Positions 54,642 through 64,000 of a DNA stretch of 64,000 nt are shown piece by piece (the first letter of the stretch is position 1; each line of letters begins with the position of its first letter). Below the pieces are notes generated by a model, which was not told the DNA's origin, searched no databases, and worked only from the letters and a program-made list of their open reading frames with translations. Source of the stretch: Nannochloropsis oceanica (Eukaryota > Sar > Eustigmatophyceae > Eustigmatales > Monodopsidaceae); the NCBI GenBank assembly GCA_004519485.1, contig CP038116.1, positions 310,001 to 374,000 of the forward strand, in the 5' to 3' direction. A program made the translations under genes and the position numbers.

Positions 54642-56486
54642 ATGGAAGCAGTCGGACTTGGGGCCTCGGAGTATAGCATCGCACCCTTACGGCCCCCTGC
54701 GTCGAGGCCCTCGTTGTTTCGCAGCCATGCGACAGTCCCGTGCCTGGTACGTTACGGGTTGCCCTTGCTTTTTCTGGGGAACATGGGACTGCTACTTTAT
54801 TCAAACCTAACGCTGGGGGCGTCGGTGCATGCGAGAGTCTACAGCGGGAAAGGCAACGACGTGGAGTTACCCGTCCTCTACAACGTCAGTTTGGCAGGTT
54901 CCATTGACGATATGTGGCGGAGTAAGGCTTACTTCATGTCGACTCTCATTGCTGTGTGCTCGGGCGCCTGGCCGCATTTCAAGCTTGTCATCTCCCTGTT
55001 GTGCTGGTTTTTGGACGAAGGTTACCTTCCATCGAAACTCCGTGCACGTGTGTTGATCTTGACTTATGCTCTTCAAAAGTTCAGTCATGTCGAGACCATG
55101 ACGTTGGTCATTCTCATGACCGCTTTTAGTTTCACAGCCCGCCTGCCTAATCACGTGGACTGGGGTGTGTGGGCGTATGTGACGCCGCAGCCGGGGTTCT
55201 ACGCCTTCCTTGGCGGCTTAATCATATCCATGCTTCTGAGCCGAGTGGCGCTGTATTACGATCACTTCACCCGCGCGTCTGCCGCAGCTGCAACGGCAAG
55301 GACGCGCGGCCCCTCCTTTTTGATGCTGGCCGAAAGCGACGGTGAAGCGGCGGTGGAGGGGGCTGTAGACAATGAGGAGGAGTCTAACGCGCCATCCTTA
55401 TCGTGGACATCGTTCTCCTCGGTCGGAAAACTACTCAACGATGAAGATGAAGAAGATGAAGTGAATACGGGACCTGCAGCCTGGTGGGAAGTTTTAAAAA
55501 CGTACTGTGTGGTGGGCCTGTTGGTCTGCTTTGGATTAGGGCTGATACTGCCTGCATTTACTTTCCATTTCCAGGGCCTTGCAGGATGGATTTTGGACAA
55601 TATCACAGAGATGTCGCCCGATTCGTCCACTTCCTTGCGAACGGAGTCGGTCTTGTCTTTGGGCCGAGGGATTGCGGAAGCCTCCAACACACCCAATGGA
55701 GCCGGCATTCGCTTTCTTCAAGCGTCCTTTTTCTTCTTTGTTGTGGGGGCCCCATTGGGCTGTCACACATTGCTTGTGGCGTTGCTGTTGCTGCCGCCCA
55801 AGTTCAGTCGATGGCTGACGATGCCTACAGAAATTTTGTATGCCTGGTCAGCTCCCGATGTACTTTTTGTGAGCATGGTGGCTGCGACTTTGGAAATGCA
55901 TTTGTTTGTCCGTTTTGTGATAGGAGACCGCTGCGATGGGTTGAACGCGCTTCTCCGGGAGTTAATGGACGACGAATTAGCAGGTGATGACAAATGTTTC
56001 GATGTCGTGACTTCCTTAAAACCAGGCTGCTATGTACTGGGGGCAAGCTCCTTACTCTTATTCGTGTCAGGCTTTTTCATCATTCGCGACGCGACTCGGG
56101 ACACTGCAGAGTTTTCAGATGCAACAGCGGGAAGTGAGGGTTTCAGAGATCACGAGAAAGTAGAGCGGGATTGGAGACGACGCTGCCGTGACTCGCAGAA
56201 TAATGGCACTGCCTCTACTTATTCGACATCCTTGTCTCGGTCGTCGATGGAAGACTGCCGTGAATCGCAGCAACAGAGGGTGTCGCTGCTGTTACCTCTC
56301 ACACAGCCGTTGTCGCCGGACGATGGGCACGCGGGAGTGATGGAAAGAAAAAAAGAGCATGGGTGGGAGGAGAACGAAGAGTCGCCACGGGGCATGGATA
56401 AGTGGTTTCGAAGTTGGGGAGCACGACGCGAGCGACCACTACCAAGATCGATGGAAGGCCTTGGCGCACCCGACAAATATACATGA
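54642..56486 (+). CDS. PqiA-like (paraquat-inducible protein A) multi-span membrane protein
   Basis: A single-exon gene of 614 residues. Hydrophobic segments occur near residues 37-55, 103-125, 140-165, 185-205, 283-305, 365-385 and 462-480. Two related halves each hold a PqiA-like block. The first has SIDDMWRSKAYFMSTLIAVCSGAWPHFKLV and KFSHVETMTLVIL; the second is more diverged (MPTEILYAWSAPDVLFVSMV). In bacteria PqiA works with MCE proteins in membrane lipid transport. Algal and other protist homologues exist but their role is not known to me. The C-terminal 130 residues are a charged Ser/Arg-rich cytosolic tail. Confidence 0.75.
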   Translation: MEAVGLGASEYSIAPLRPPASRPSLFRSHATVPCLVRYGLPLLFLGNMGLLLYSNLTLGASVHARVYSGKGNDVELPVLYNVSLAGSIDDMWRSKAYFMSTLIAVCSGAWPHFKLVISLLCWFLDEGYLPSKLRARVLILTYALQKFSHVETMTLVILMTAFSFTARLPNHVDWGVWAYVTPQPGFYAFLGGLIISMLLSRVALYYDHFTRASAAAATARTRGPSFLMLAESDGEAAVEGAVDNEEESNAPSLSWTSFSSVGKLLNDEDEEDEVNTGPAAWWEVLKTYCVVGLLVCFGLGLILPAFTFHFQGLAGWILDNITEMSPDSSTSLRTESVLSLGRGIAEASNTPNGAGIRFLQASFFFFVVGAPLGCHTLLVALLLLPPKFSRWLTMPTEILYAWSAPDVLFVSMVAATLEMHLFVRFVIGDRCDGLNALLRELMDDELAGDDKCFDVVTSLKPGCYVLGASSLLLFVSGFFIIRDATRDTAEFSDATAGSEGFRDHEKVERDWRRRCRDSQNNGTASTYSTSLSRSSMEDCRESQQQRVSLLLPLTQPLSPDDGHAGVMERKKEHGWEENEESPRGMDKWFRSWGARRERPLPRSMEGLGAPDKYT

Positions 56487-56634
56487 TTATCGGTACTTTA
56501 TCGGCGCCCTTTCTTACCTATTTTAGACAGATGAAAATACCGTAGACGTGTAATGTAAGGACGCGATAAATCAATCATGTGGAAACGTACACAGTGCGAA
56601 AGTAACATAGATGAAAGGAAGGTAGCAACTAAGA

Positions 56635-56670
56635 ATATATATATATATGTATGTGTGTGTGTGTGTGTAT
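56635..56670. repeat. AT then GT dinucleotide microsatellite
   Basis: TATATATATATATG followed by GTGTGTGTGTGTG just beyond the end of the RluA-type gene. Confidence 0.92.
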
Positions 56671-56686
56671 TGCTTTCATGATTGTT

Positions 56687-57799
56687 TTATTTCTTTACAT
56701 TGGCCTTGTCGACTTGAGCAGGAGACGATGATGTTGGGTGGGTAAAATTGGGTGCAGCGGCCTCGAACAGGCGGGAAAAGCTCCGTTCGCCGAGTAGCAA
56801 CTGTCGTGAATGAAGTGGCTGCGGCTCGCCTGTGCTTCTTTGCAGCTCTTCCACTTTCCGAGCTACCTCGTCCCCAAACCGGGCCCGCCACATCTCGGGC
56901 AATGGAGCATGCACAGTCATCTTTCGGCGTTGTGACTTCTGTTTTGTCGGCTCCCCGAGAGTTCTATCCTTGTAAATCTTGTTATCATTTCCAACAAGAT
57001 AGGCCGGATGTCTCAGCGAAGGATGGCGGAAAGAAAGGGTACAGCAATGCAATGCTATGAATTTATCCCGAAATCTCGTGGGAGAATTGTACTTTATATC
57101 TCCGACAATGGGATGTCCCAGGTGGGAAAGTTGGGTTCGGATCTGATGTTTCTTGCCTGTGACGAGGCGTATCTGCACCAATGTTTGTGCTTCCCCTCCC
57201 GGATCTTGGAAGCTCCCCAGGGATTTGTAATGCAAGAGCGCCTTTTCTGCATCTTTCTCTCCTTCTTCTCTTTCCCTCTGTCTCTTCTTTTTTGCTCCGG
57301 CCCCCGCCACCTTTGTCACATTCTCTTGGCCATGTACGAGGATGTCCGCGAGCATGCCCGCCCCGTGCAACTTGCCCGCGACCATGCAAACATATATTTT
57401 GGTAACAAGCCGATTCTTAAAGTCGTAGGACAGGCGAGCCGCCGCCTTGCTCCGCAATGCGATGACCATACATCCCGTGACATTCCTATCCAGGCGGTGC
57501 ACCAAGCCCACATACGCGTTACCTGGCTTTCCTGTCGTGTCCTTGATGTGTGCCCGCACAATGCTAAGCTGGTCCGTCGCCACACCATCAGTCTGCCTGT
57601 CCTGCTGGGAAAGTATTCCGGCTACCTTGTTTGTCACAATGATGTGATTGTCTCGGTACAGGACATGGAGAGGACGACTTTGAAGATGTGCCCCAAAGAA
57701 ATGTAATTGTGATAGGGACGGTGGAGTCCTCACTTGCTGCCGCGGCAGGAGCCATCCCGCTGCTCGTCTCCCTGCCCACGGCATCCACGTCTTCAGCAT
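56687..57799 (-). CDS. RluA/RluD-type RNA pseudouridine synthase
   Basis: 370 residues from the ATG at 57799, chosen because it starts a basic presequence (MLKTWMPWAGRRAAGWLLPR). The frame stays open to an ATG at 58096, so a longer form is possible. Motifs are VLYRDNHIIVTNKVAG (motif I), YVGLVHRLDRNVTG with the catalytic Asp (motif II), and LVTGKKHQIRTQLSHLGHPIVGDIKY (motif III). It isomerises uridine to pseudouridine in rRNA or tRNA, probably in the mitochondrion. No S4 domain is seen. The C-terminus has a Ser/Thr/Gln-rich tail. Confidence 0.88.
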   Translation of the reverse strand: MLKTWMPWAGRRAAGWLLPRQQVRTPPSLSQLHFFGAHLQSRPLHVLYRDNHIIVTNKVAGILSQQDRQTDGVATDQLSIVRAHIKDTTGKPGNAYVGLVHRLDRNVTGCMVIALRSKAAARLSYDFKNRLVTKIYVCMVAGKLHGAGMLADILVHGQENVTKVAGAGAKKKRQREREEGEKDAEKALLHYKSLGSFQDPGGEAQTLVQIRLVTGKKHQIRTQLSHLGHPIVGDIKYNSPTRFRDKFIALHCCTLSFRHPSLRHPAYLVGNDNKIYKDRTLGEPTKQKSQRRKMTVHAPLPEMWRARFGDEVARKVEELQRSTGEPQPLHSRQLLLGERSFSRLFEAAAPNFTHPTSSSPAQVDKANVKK

Positions 57800-58459
57800 C
57801 TTCGTCCGCCTCCAACAAGGCCTGTGCAAGGCACAAATTTGTGGGAGAGCATAAATTGTCTTGGGGAGCAACCGTGACCGTTTGTTCAACTTCAACATAC
57901 GTTTTCTGTAGTTTCCTAGCAGCGGCCTCACGGTGTTCCTACATATTCCGGTTTTCTTTTTTCTCTTTTTTCTTTTCTTTCTTTCTTTCTTTCTCTCTCC
58001 TCTCCTGTCTCCTGCCTCCTGCTTTCCTCTGCCGCCGTGGTGTTTGACTCGGTTACTGAACCACGGACTGTCCCCTGGGAAGGTTTCGCGAGACACATGT
58101 CATGTCCTCCTCCCCGACGCATAGAAAAAATAGAAGAAGCAACAAAACCACTCTTAATGCCCATCATCATACAACTGGCACATGAGCGAAACACAAGCTT
58201 GCAAAACTTTAAATGAATACTCTTTAGCGTTGTGGCTTTTATATCGTGGTGTGGGTTGGTTGCTTTTCTTATCGTCTTGGCTTGAGTGTCCAACCAAAAC
58301 CACTGCACTGGTTGAAACCTGGTCAGTGGGACTGGGTGTCCAATCTCTATCTTAATATCGACGCCGCGACCACGAGACACATTTTTTGATTTTTTTTCAT
58401 TCATCTTTCTCACTTAATTTTTCCGCAAGCAGTCGGCTGATCCTTTTTTTCGGCTGCAT
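57800..58459. other. Intergenic region
   Basis: 5' flank of the pseudouridine synthase gene; a TTTCTT-rich pyrimidine run at about 57953-58000. No other gene seen. Confidence 0.5.
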
Positions 58460-58506
58460 TCTCTGTTAGGGTTAGATGTTAGCCCTAACCCTAACCCTAA
58501 CAGAGA
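58460..58506. repeat. Interstitial telomere-type repeat forming a hairpin
   Basis: A perfect 16-bp inverted repeat (58460-58475 and 58491-58506) has arms TCTCTGTTAGGGTTAG and CTAACCCTAACAGAGA around a 15-base spacer that adds more CCCTAACC. The unit is the TTAGGG/CCCTAA telomere repeat. The flanking 58507-59005 has no gene. Confidence 0.93.
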
Positions 58507-59005
58507 TGCTTTTTATGGCGCGTGCTAAAGCAGGTCGATAAAGTGTCATGCACAGCATCACACTCCTATGAACCACCTGGATGCTTGTGCGGCCCATGTA
58601 TGCCTTTCCACATTCTTACGCGGTGGGTGGAATCTCGTCCTCGCGATAGCTTTCACTGGAGGCTCTTTGCGCGGTGATTTTTGGCCATAATCCTCGTCCA
58701 CATGTCATTTCTTCAAGCACTGCGTTTGCATTCCTTTCCATGAAATTGCACCGTAATTTTCCACGAAGTTTTTACTTGCCGAGAAGCCGCCTTCAACTTT
58801 TCCTGCGACTTGTGAAACGCCAAGGGCGATGTTCCCTACAATATACAGGTGTGGAGAAAGATCATTTGGGGAAATGGGTTTGAAGCCAGTGAATTCAACT
58901 CGTTGCTAGCAAAAGCGAAAACGAACCCCTTTTCCCGATGGCGCGTGGAGGAGGGAGGGAGAGGGACCTGTGTGTGTGGACCCGCGAAGCGACGACCACC
59001 TGGGA

Positions 59006-59641
59006 AGAAATTACTTGGGAACGCCAAATGCACAACACAGAGGAAAAAGACACACCAAGTCACGTAGTAAAAAATGTAGACCTGATTATTTTTTATCTTT
59101 TGTGCGACAGGGCAAGTAGCGGGGTGGTGCTTGGGAAAAACACAAAGGTGAAAACCGTGAATATTTTGGTATGTGCCCGTTCCCTGCAACGGGCACATAC
59201 CATGTGTGGGAAATATACCAAAAGGTACACCAGGCAATGATTAATTGCCAGGTGATCATTTTTGCATGATAGCAACGATAAAATTGGACGCACATTCTCA
59301 TGATCCCTTGGGGAGACTTGAAAGGCCAGGCTCGAAGTTGTCGAATCTTTCGGTGATTCCAGCGCGTGCGTGCGTGCATCTGCTTTTCCGTTGGGTGGTA
59401 TGTGCGCCCTCGGCAAGGCAGGCGCAACCCGAAAGTCCTAGAAAGGAAAGTCCCGTCGTCTTTAAAGTCAACAACCCACGTATACGGTCTTGGATGAAAG
59501 CCAAGCAGAAACAAAGCATATATATACGGCCTTGGATGAAAGCTAAGCAGAAACAAAGCATGGTAAATCTGGCCTGTGCGTCAGATAATGTAAGCACATC
59601 CCGCCCCAAATCCGAACGAGTTGCTGAGTTCCCCCCAAGGA
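59006..59641 (+). mobile_element. Left flank of Fanzor-bearing element, copy B
   Basis: The counterpart of 30998-31655, with the same start and end points (AGAAATTACTTGGG to CCCCAAGGA), the same two hairpins and the same tandem pair (59481-59519 and 59520-59562). Homology to copy A stops at AAGGA. Here the sequence continues with a unique 620-bp leader, a C-run at about 60227-60244 and then Fanzor coding sequence. In copy A a GGA tract follows at once. Confidence 0.8.
59168..59201. other. Hairpin in copy B left flank
   Basis: Perfect 14-bp inverted repeat GGTATGTGCCCGTT / AACGGGCACATACC with loop CCCTGC. It sits at the same place as the copy A hairpin at 31160-31187. The central bases are inverted between the two copies while pairing is kept. 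Confidence 0.92.
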
Positions 59642-60260
59642 AAGTGCATTCGTTGACTCCTCCTCTCTTCTTGTCCAAAAAATATTTTGACAAGCTTTTT
59701 TGGACATTCTGGGACGAGGCATGAGTACTTGGGCATTGGCCTCAGGCTAGTCCAGGCCAGTTGTTACATGTTGGACAACAGCTGCTACACTACCATGATG
59801 GTAGATTACCAGGTGCAGTAGAATGCTTTCCCCTCCTCCCAAGAACAGAGGCAAGCGTGCGTGGCACTCGGCTGTTTTGTTTACTGCCGCCGCACCCACC
59901 TACCACCCCCCCTCCCTTCCCTTCCCTCCTTCCTACCCACCCATTCACCGCGCCACACACCACACACCCACACGCCCACAGCTGATCCCCCCGCGCGTCA
60001 GCCTGGAGGTGAACGACAGTACCGTGGCCACACCAAAGGGACAGGGGGGCGCCGAGGCAAGCGTGTGTGGCACGTGGCTGTTTTGCAAAGCATTTCCTTC
60101 CTGCGCCACATCTGCCTTCTGCCATCCTTTCCCGGTCAGATCAGCACCGCGACTGCAACTTACATTTTGCCACTGTGCCAAGGACAACACCACACCCTCC
60201 ATTAGAGCCGTCAAACTTCCTCTCCATCCCCCCCCCCCCCCCCCTCCTCAAATCACAGAA

Positions 60261-62320
60261 ATGTCCTCGTCAACCGAGACTGCTAAAGCCACACGACTGG
60301 ATGTGGCCGCGCGGAAGGAGCTGCAGATAACACTGGAGATCCAATGTGTAAAGTGTTGTCTATCCAAGCGACTGGCGCCAGGTTGGCATCCGACAGTGAA
60401 AACTGTCCTGCTAGAAACCCTGGAGCGACAGATTCGGAGCACTTCCGAGATTGTCGTGCGAGGATCACTCCTGGTGAATGTTGCATTGGTACCTCAGTCG
60501 TCCAGTCGAGGAACAGGTGGCTCTTCCGAAGCTGGATCAAAGCTTCGTCACCGCCTGCTTCACTCCTGGGCTGGAGGTTCGACCCGGCCGAGCGTGGAAC
60601 GAGGGATACCGCGGGGTCATCAAGGAGGTGTTTCAGGATAAATTTACCAATTATCCGTTCATCCACCGTAGCCCGGGCGACTACCAATCCATCACCGTGG
60701 TGGCACAGCTATACATCACAAATATAACAGCGTCGACATGGACCCCGTTTGTGGGGAGACAACTCGATTACGTGCGATTCTGGCTACGAGAGCATGGATT
60801 GGAGTCCCCGGACGTTTCAGCAAAGCGTGTCCAATGCCTCATCAATGGCTGGATTACACCGCGCACCGACAACCAGGCAGGCGCTGGAGGAGGAGGAACA
60901 GGAGGAGGAGGAGGAGGAGGAGCTCTAAAAGTGACAGCAACTGCAAGAGCGGGAGCATCAGCCACGGCAGCAAGCACAGCAGCAACAGCAGCAGCGGCAC
61001 GAGCAGCAGCAAGAGTGGCAGCAGCTAGAGCAAGAGAAGAGGCACGAGCACGAGCATCGGCAGGAGGGAGGTGTGGGAAGGGGGGGGGAGGTGGTGGACG
61101 TCCTGTGGGGCAGATCCCGGATGAGGTCCAGGATTTCATCAACGAGGAACGGCGGCTTCTTAGGCTGGAGGGTTCCACCCGTTTGGACGTGAATGAGAAG
61201 ACCCCAGTGGAAGGGCTCCTCCTCCCGTATCTGTACCACATTTTGTACCAGTATCACCAAATGCATCCGGCGGTACTGGCGGTACAAGAAGGGATGGGGG
61301 ACAAACCTGAGATGCAGGCCGAGCACGGAGGGAATCCTGGCTATCGGGCGTTTACCATCGCTCCAATCTGCAGTATCAAGCGCCATTTCATGACGCTCGA
61401 TACCAGAGCTCTTGGTGATCTGCTGAAGAACGTGATGCGACGCAGACCCACCGCGATGACCAAGGAGGCATGGAGCGAAGCATGCCCCGATTGGTTGAGG
61501 CGACTGGGAGGGATGAGCCCTAAAAGGTTTTGCCGGGATGCGGTTTCGGTGAAGGAGATGTGGGACGAGACTTTCCGGGTGGGGGGCCTACGAAACCAGC
61601 GGGTGTTTCACAATCGGGTTTCCACGGATGGTGTCTCGGTGTCGGTCTTCTTTCACGTGGCGAAGGAGAGACTGAAGAGGGAGAAAGCGGAGAGGGTCAG
61701 AGTGGAGAAGGAGGACGAGGAGAAGGAGATGCTGGAACGTCAGCAGGGGCAGGAAAACCTGCAGCCAGTCAGAGAGCGACGCATTGTCGCGATCGATCCC
61801 GGTCGCGTCAACCTGGTCACGGCGTTGGACTCGCAGACTGGTAAGATCAAGACCTTGACGCGTCGTGCGTACTACGGAAAGCGGCGGATCAACGAGTGCA
61901 AGAGAAAGTTTAGCTTTTGGGAGGACGCACTCGGTGACATCAATGCCGCCTTTTCGAGGACCACGATGAAGACTGTCCCGACTTGCGTAGCGCTTACAGG
62001 GAGCTGATCGTACAGCATTACCACCGATTGTAGGATGCCAGGTGCGAAAAGAAACGGGCGCGTGCGCATATGGCGGTGTATGCGGGGAAGCAGAAGGTCT
62101 TGGATGGCTTTTTTGCGGGCTTGACGGGGCCAGGGCAGGCGAAGCCCATTATCGCGTATGGAGCAGGGATTTTCTCGCACACAGGCAGGGGGGAGGTGAG
62201 CGTTCCGGTCAAGAGGGTGCTCCGGGTGTGCGAAAAGCACTATAGGACAGTGTATGTACCCGAGCACCTGACGACAAAGGTACACCTCGATTATGGGCAG
62301 CGTCTAAACCCAATTGCGAG
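60261..62320 (+). pseudogene. Fanzor (eukaryotic TnpB-like) nuclease gene, N-terminal to RuvC-II, broken
   Basis: Coding starts at MSSSTETAKATRLDVAARKE and crosses at least two frames, with about three reading-frame breaks. The order is as in Fanzor proteins: a helical N-terminus (FTPGLEVRPGRAWNEGY), a Gly/Ala-rich insert at about 60880-61100, a recognition region (RAFTIAPICSIKRHFMTLDTRAL), a charged coiled stretch, RuvC-I with the catalytic Asp at 61795-61797 in IVAIDPGRVNLV, and RuvC-II with Glu at 62262-62264 in VPEHLTTK. The first zinc-ribbon half after it reads VHLDYG, where CxxC is expected, so both Cys are gone. TnpB and Fanzor cut DNA guided by an element-encoded RNA. This copy is not intact, and its C-terminal end is not found in the same orientation. 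Confidence 0.82.
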
Positions 62321-62321
62321 A

Positions 62322-63414
62322 AGGGCAGGAGGAGAAGGAGGGGGAGAAGGAGGAGGAGGAGGAGGAGGAGGGGGGGTGAAGGAAAAGGAGGGGGAGGAGG
62401 CGGCGAAAGACGAGAAGAAGAAGGTGGAGGAGGAGGAGGAGGTGGTGGAGGGGGAGGAGGCGGCGGAGGACGGGAAGAAGAAGGTGGAGGAGGGGGCGGA
62501 GGGGGAGCAAGAGGCCAAGGCAAGAAAGCTGGGGGAGGAACGGAAGTGGGAGGGAGGGGATATGTGGGAGCCAGTGCCACATCAGTACCAGCACCAACAC
62601 CTGCAGTGGGAGGAGGGGAAGGAGGAGGGGAAGGAAGAAGAGGGAAAAGAACCCGGGCTGCGGAAGCAGCAGCAGCGGCCGGCACACAGCTGACCATACG
62701 GGTGGCAGTCGCAGAAGCACGAGCCCAGGCAGCTGCAGAAGGAGGAGGAGGAGAAGGAGGGGGAAGGGATAGCAGGATGGATACAGGAGGGGATCCTGGA
62801 AGGGTAGGAGTGGGAGGAGTCGGGGCGGCCAAAGCAGCCACAAGAAGAGGAGGAGAGGGAACGAGAGGAATCCTCACTTTGCTCTCTTTACCCGGAGAAA
62901 AGGCAACACGAGCACTTGCAACCATTGCTAGAATTCGTGCAGCACTTGCAAGAGGAAGGGAGAAGGGAAAGAGAAAGATAGTGAGGGCGCTCCGACGAGG
63001 AGGAAGAGGGGGAGGGGAAGGAGGGGGGAGGACGAGGGGAAGGAGGGGGAGGTGGACGAGAAGGAGGTGGAGGAGGAGGAGGAGGAGGAGGGGGGAGGAG
63101 AAGGAGAAGAAGAGGAAGAAGAAGAAAAAGAAGAAGAAAAAGAAGAAGAGGAGGAGAAGAGGGGGAGGAGGAGGGGGGGGCGAGGAGGAGGGAGACGAGG
63201 AGGGGGTGGAAGGGGAAGGGGAGGGACGAGGTAGAGGCGGTGGAAGCAGAGGGGGAGGAGAAGCAGGAGGAGGAGGAGAAGCAGGAGGAGGAGGAGGAGG
63301 AGGAGGGGGAGGGAGTAGGAAGGGAAAGGGGAGGAGGGGGCGGAGGCGGTGGAAGCAGAGGAGGAGGAGGAGGAGGAGGAGGAGGAGGAGGAGGAGGAGG
63401 AGGAGGTCATGGAA
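62322..63414 (+). repeat. GGA polypurine tract, copy B
   Basis: About 1.1 kb dominated by GGA, GAA and GGG on the plus strand, nearly pure at 62322-62560 and 63000-63414, and more mixed between. In the frame leaving RuvC-II it reads as a Gly/Glu/Lys linker that ends at a stop near 62690. It is the equivalent of the shorter tract in copy A. Confidence 0.9.
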
Positions 63415-63419
63415 AGAGG

Positions 63420-63740
63420 GTTTTAATGGCTTTGGCAGGTTTTTCACCAGCTGAGTCCTTGATGGCCCTTACAGGGCTAGGAGAAGGGGGGAAGAGGGGA
63501 GGTCGGAGGGGAGGCAACTTCTCCAGCATCCGCTTTACCTGCCGCGGTTGACCAAAGCGGAGATCATGCGGACGACCTTCTCCACGGACAAACTTAAACA
63601 TGTCGTTCGTCGTGTACTCTGCTGCATTATAAATCGTATAATTTACGACGACCACGAAACATATCTTGCAAGGGAGGGGGAACATAATGTTATTCCCAAC
63701 CATGGACAGTCGTTCACTAAAAACAAAAGCAAGGCTCAAG
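63420..63740 (-). pseudogene. Inverted, diverged Fanzor C-terminal fragment
   Basis: On the minus strand the text PCKICF, then NAAEYTTNDMFKF and VRGEGRPHDLRFGQPRQ, aligns with copy A (WCNTCE, GARNILRVYRSM, VRGEARPHDLRFGQPRQ). The last block is almost the same in protein and DNA (63538-63590 versus 32166-32219). Upstream of it the RuvC-III region is much diverged and the catalytic Asp is not evident. After GQPRQ the sequence changes to CAG followed by GTAAAG and no longer matches copy A. It lies opposite to the Fanzor gene beside it, so it comes from an inversion or a second nested element. Confidence 0.7.
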
Positions 63741-64000
63741 ACAACAGCATAAACTACCCTAGCGCCTGTATTTCGCTTCCTGGTGCCTTTCGTTTTTCAC
63801 ACTGCGCACTGGAACTGTTGTCTCATCTTTTTCTTTCCTCTCTCAGTCGGTAAGTCGCATGAACGCTCTTTTTCTTACCACTTCCTCTTCCACACATAAT
63901 CAATGCATGCACATATCAAACATTCATTCAATTGACAAGGTGGGGAAGGAGACAAACAAGGTTGGGCAAGTAACGTCAGCCAAGTACTTTGCCCCTCTAC
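63741..64000. other. Window edge
   Basis: No gene seen. TCGGTAAGT near 63847-63855 resembles a splice donor on the plus strand, so an exon of a gene beyond the window is possible. Confidence 0.3.

Noticed and set aside
58463-58503. Telomerase RNA template
   Set aside because: The CCCTAA units are paired with a facing TTAGGG arm and no surrounding pseudoknot or promoter elements were recognised.
62209-63447. Long minus-strand Pro/Leu/Ser ORF over the GGA tract
   Set aside because: It is the complement of a simple repeat with no domain or biased codon pattern beyond the repeat.

Overview
The window looks like nuclear DNA of a photosynthetic stramenopile (heterokont) alga, most like a eustigmatophyte such as Nannochloropsis/Microchloropsis. 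The genus is an inference. The support is: compact protein genes with zero to three short GT-AG introns; typical eukaryotic genes (RPB7, a beta-adaptin, a USP7-type deubiquitinase, METTL16, a VPS9-domain GEF); and plastid genes whose precursors begin with a signal peptide followed by an Ala-Phe cleavage motif, the hallmark of red-derived complex plastids. Five genes show that motif: PDZ-cyclophilin, an unknown protein, an RsmD-like methyltransferase, DNA gyrase A and serine acetyltransferase.

Layout. 0-14 kb: prolyl 4-hydroxylase (-), plastid PDZ-cyclophilin (+), G-patch protein (-) and USP7 (+) as a divergent pair, aspartate carbamoyltransferase (-), a TCAIM-like DUF4460 protein (+). 14.5-19 kb: a degraded HEAT-repeat gene (-) with many frame breaks, unlike its intact neighbours. 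19.5-30.4 kb: ABCF ATPase (-), unknown plastid protein (+), METTL16-like methyltransferase (+), RsmD-like methyltransferase (-) divergent from a CLC transporter with CBS domains (+). 32.6-43.7 kb: adaptin beta (-) divergent from a Gfo/Idh/MocA oxidoreductase (+), organellar gyrase A (-) divergent from an unknown membrane protein (+). 43.6-45.2 kb: an AT-rich stretch with no convincing gene. 45.2-58 kb: HEAT protein (-) divergent from organellar ribosomal protein bL35 (+), C1-VPS9 GEF (-), RPB7 (-), serine acetyltransferase (+), PqiA-like membrane protein (+), RluA-type pseudouridine synthase (-).

The most unusual content is a set of related mobile-element pieces at 31.0-32.2 kb and 59.0-63.7 kb. 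They encode parts of a Fanzor protein, the eukaryotic relative of TnpB and Cas12 (RNA-guided nuclease). The 59-63.7 kb locus carries the N-terminal part, RuvC-I and RuvC-II with about three frame breaks, then a long GGA tract, then an inverted and diverged C-terminal piece. The 31-32.2 kb locus shares about 650 bp of the same left flank, with two conserved hairpins, but jumps straight into a GGA tract and the C-terminal zinc ribbon with the RuvC-III Asp, as expected of an internally deleted derivative. No complete Fanzor is present here. Other oddities are a tandem duplication of the tiny first exon of RPB7, a telomere-repeat hairpin at 58.46 kb, a 29-bp perfect duplication in the G-patch/USP7 divergent promoter region, and a 74-bp minisatellite beside the 31 kb element.

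All exon boundaries were read by eye from GT-AG sites and reading-frame continuity. No alignment, expression data or database search was available.
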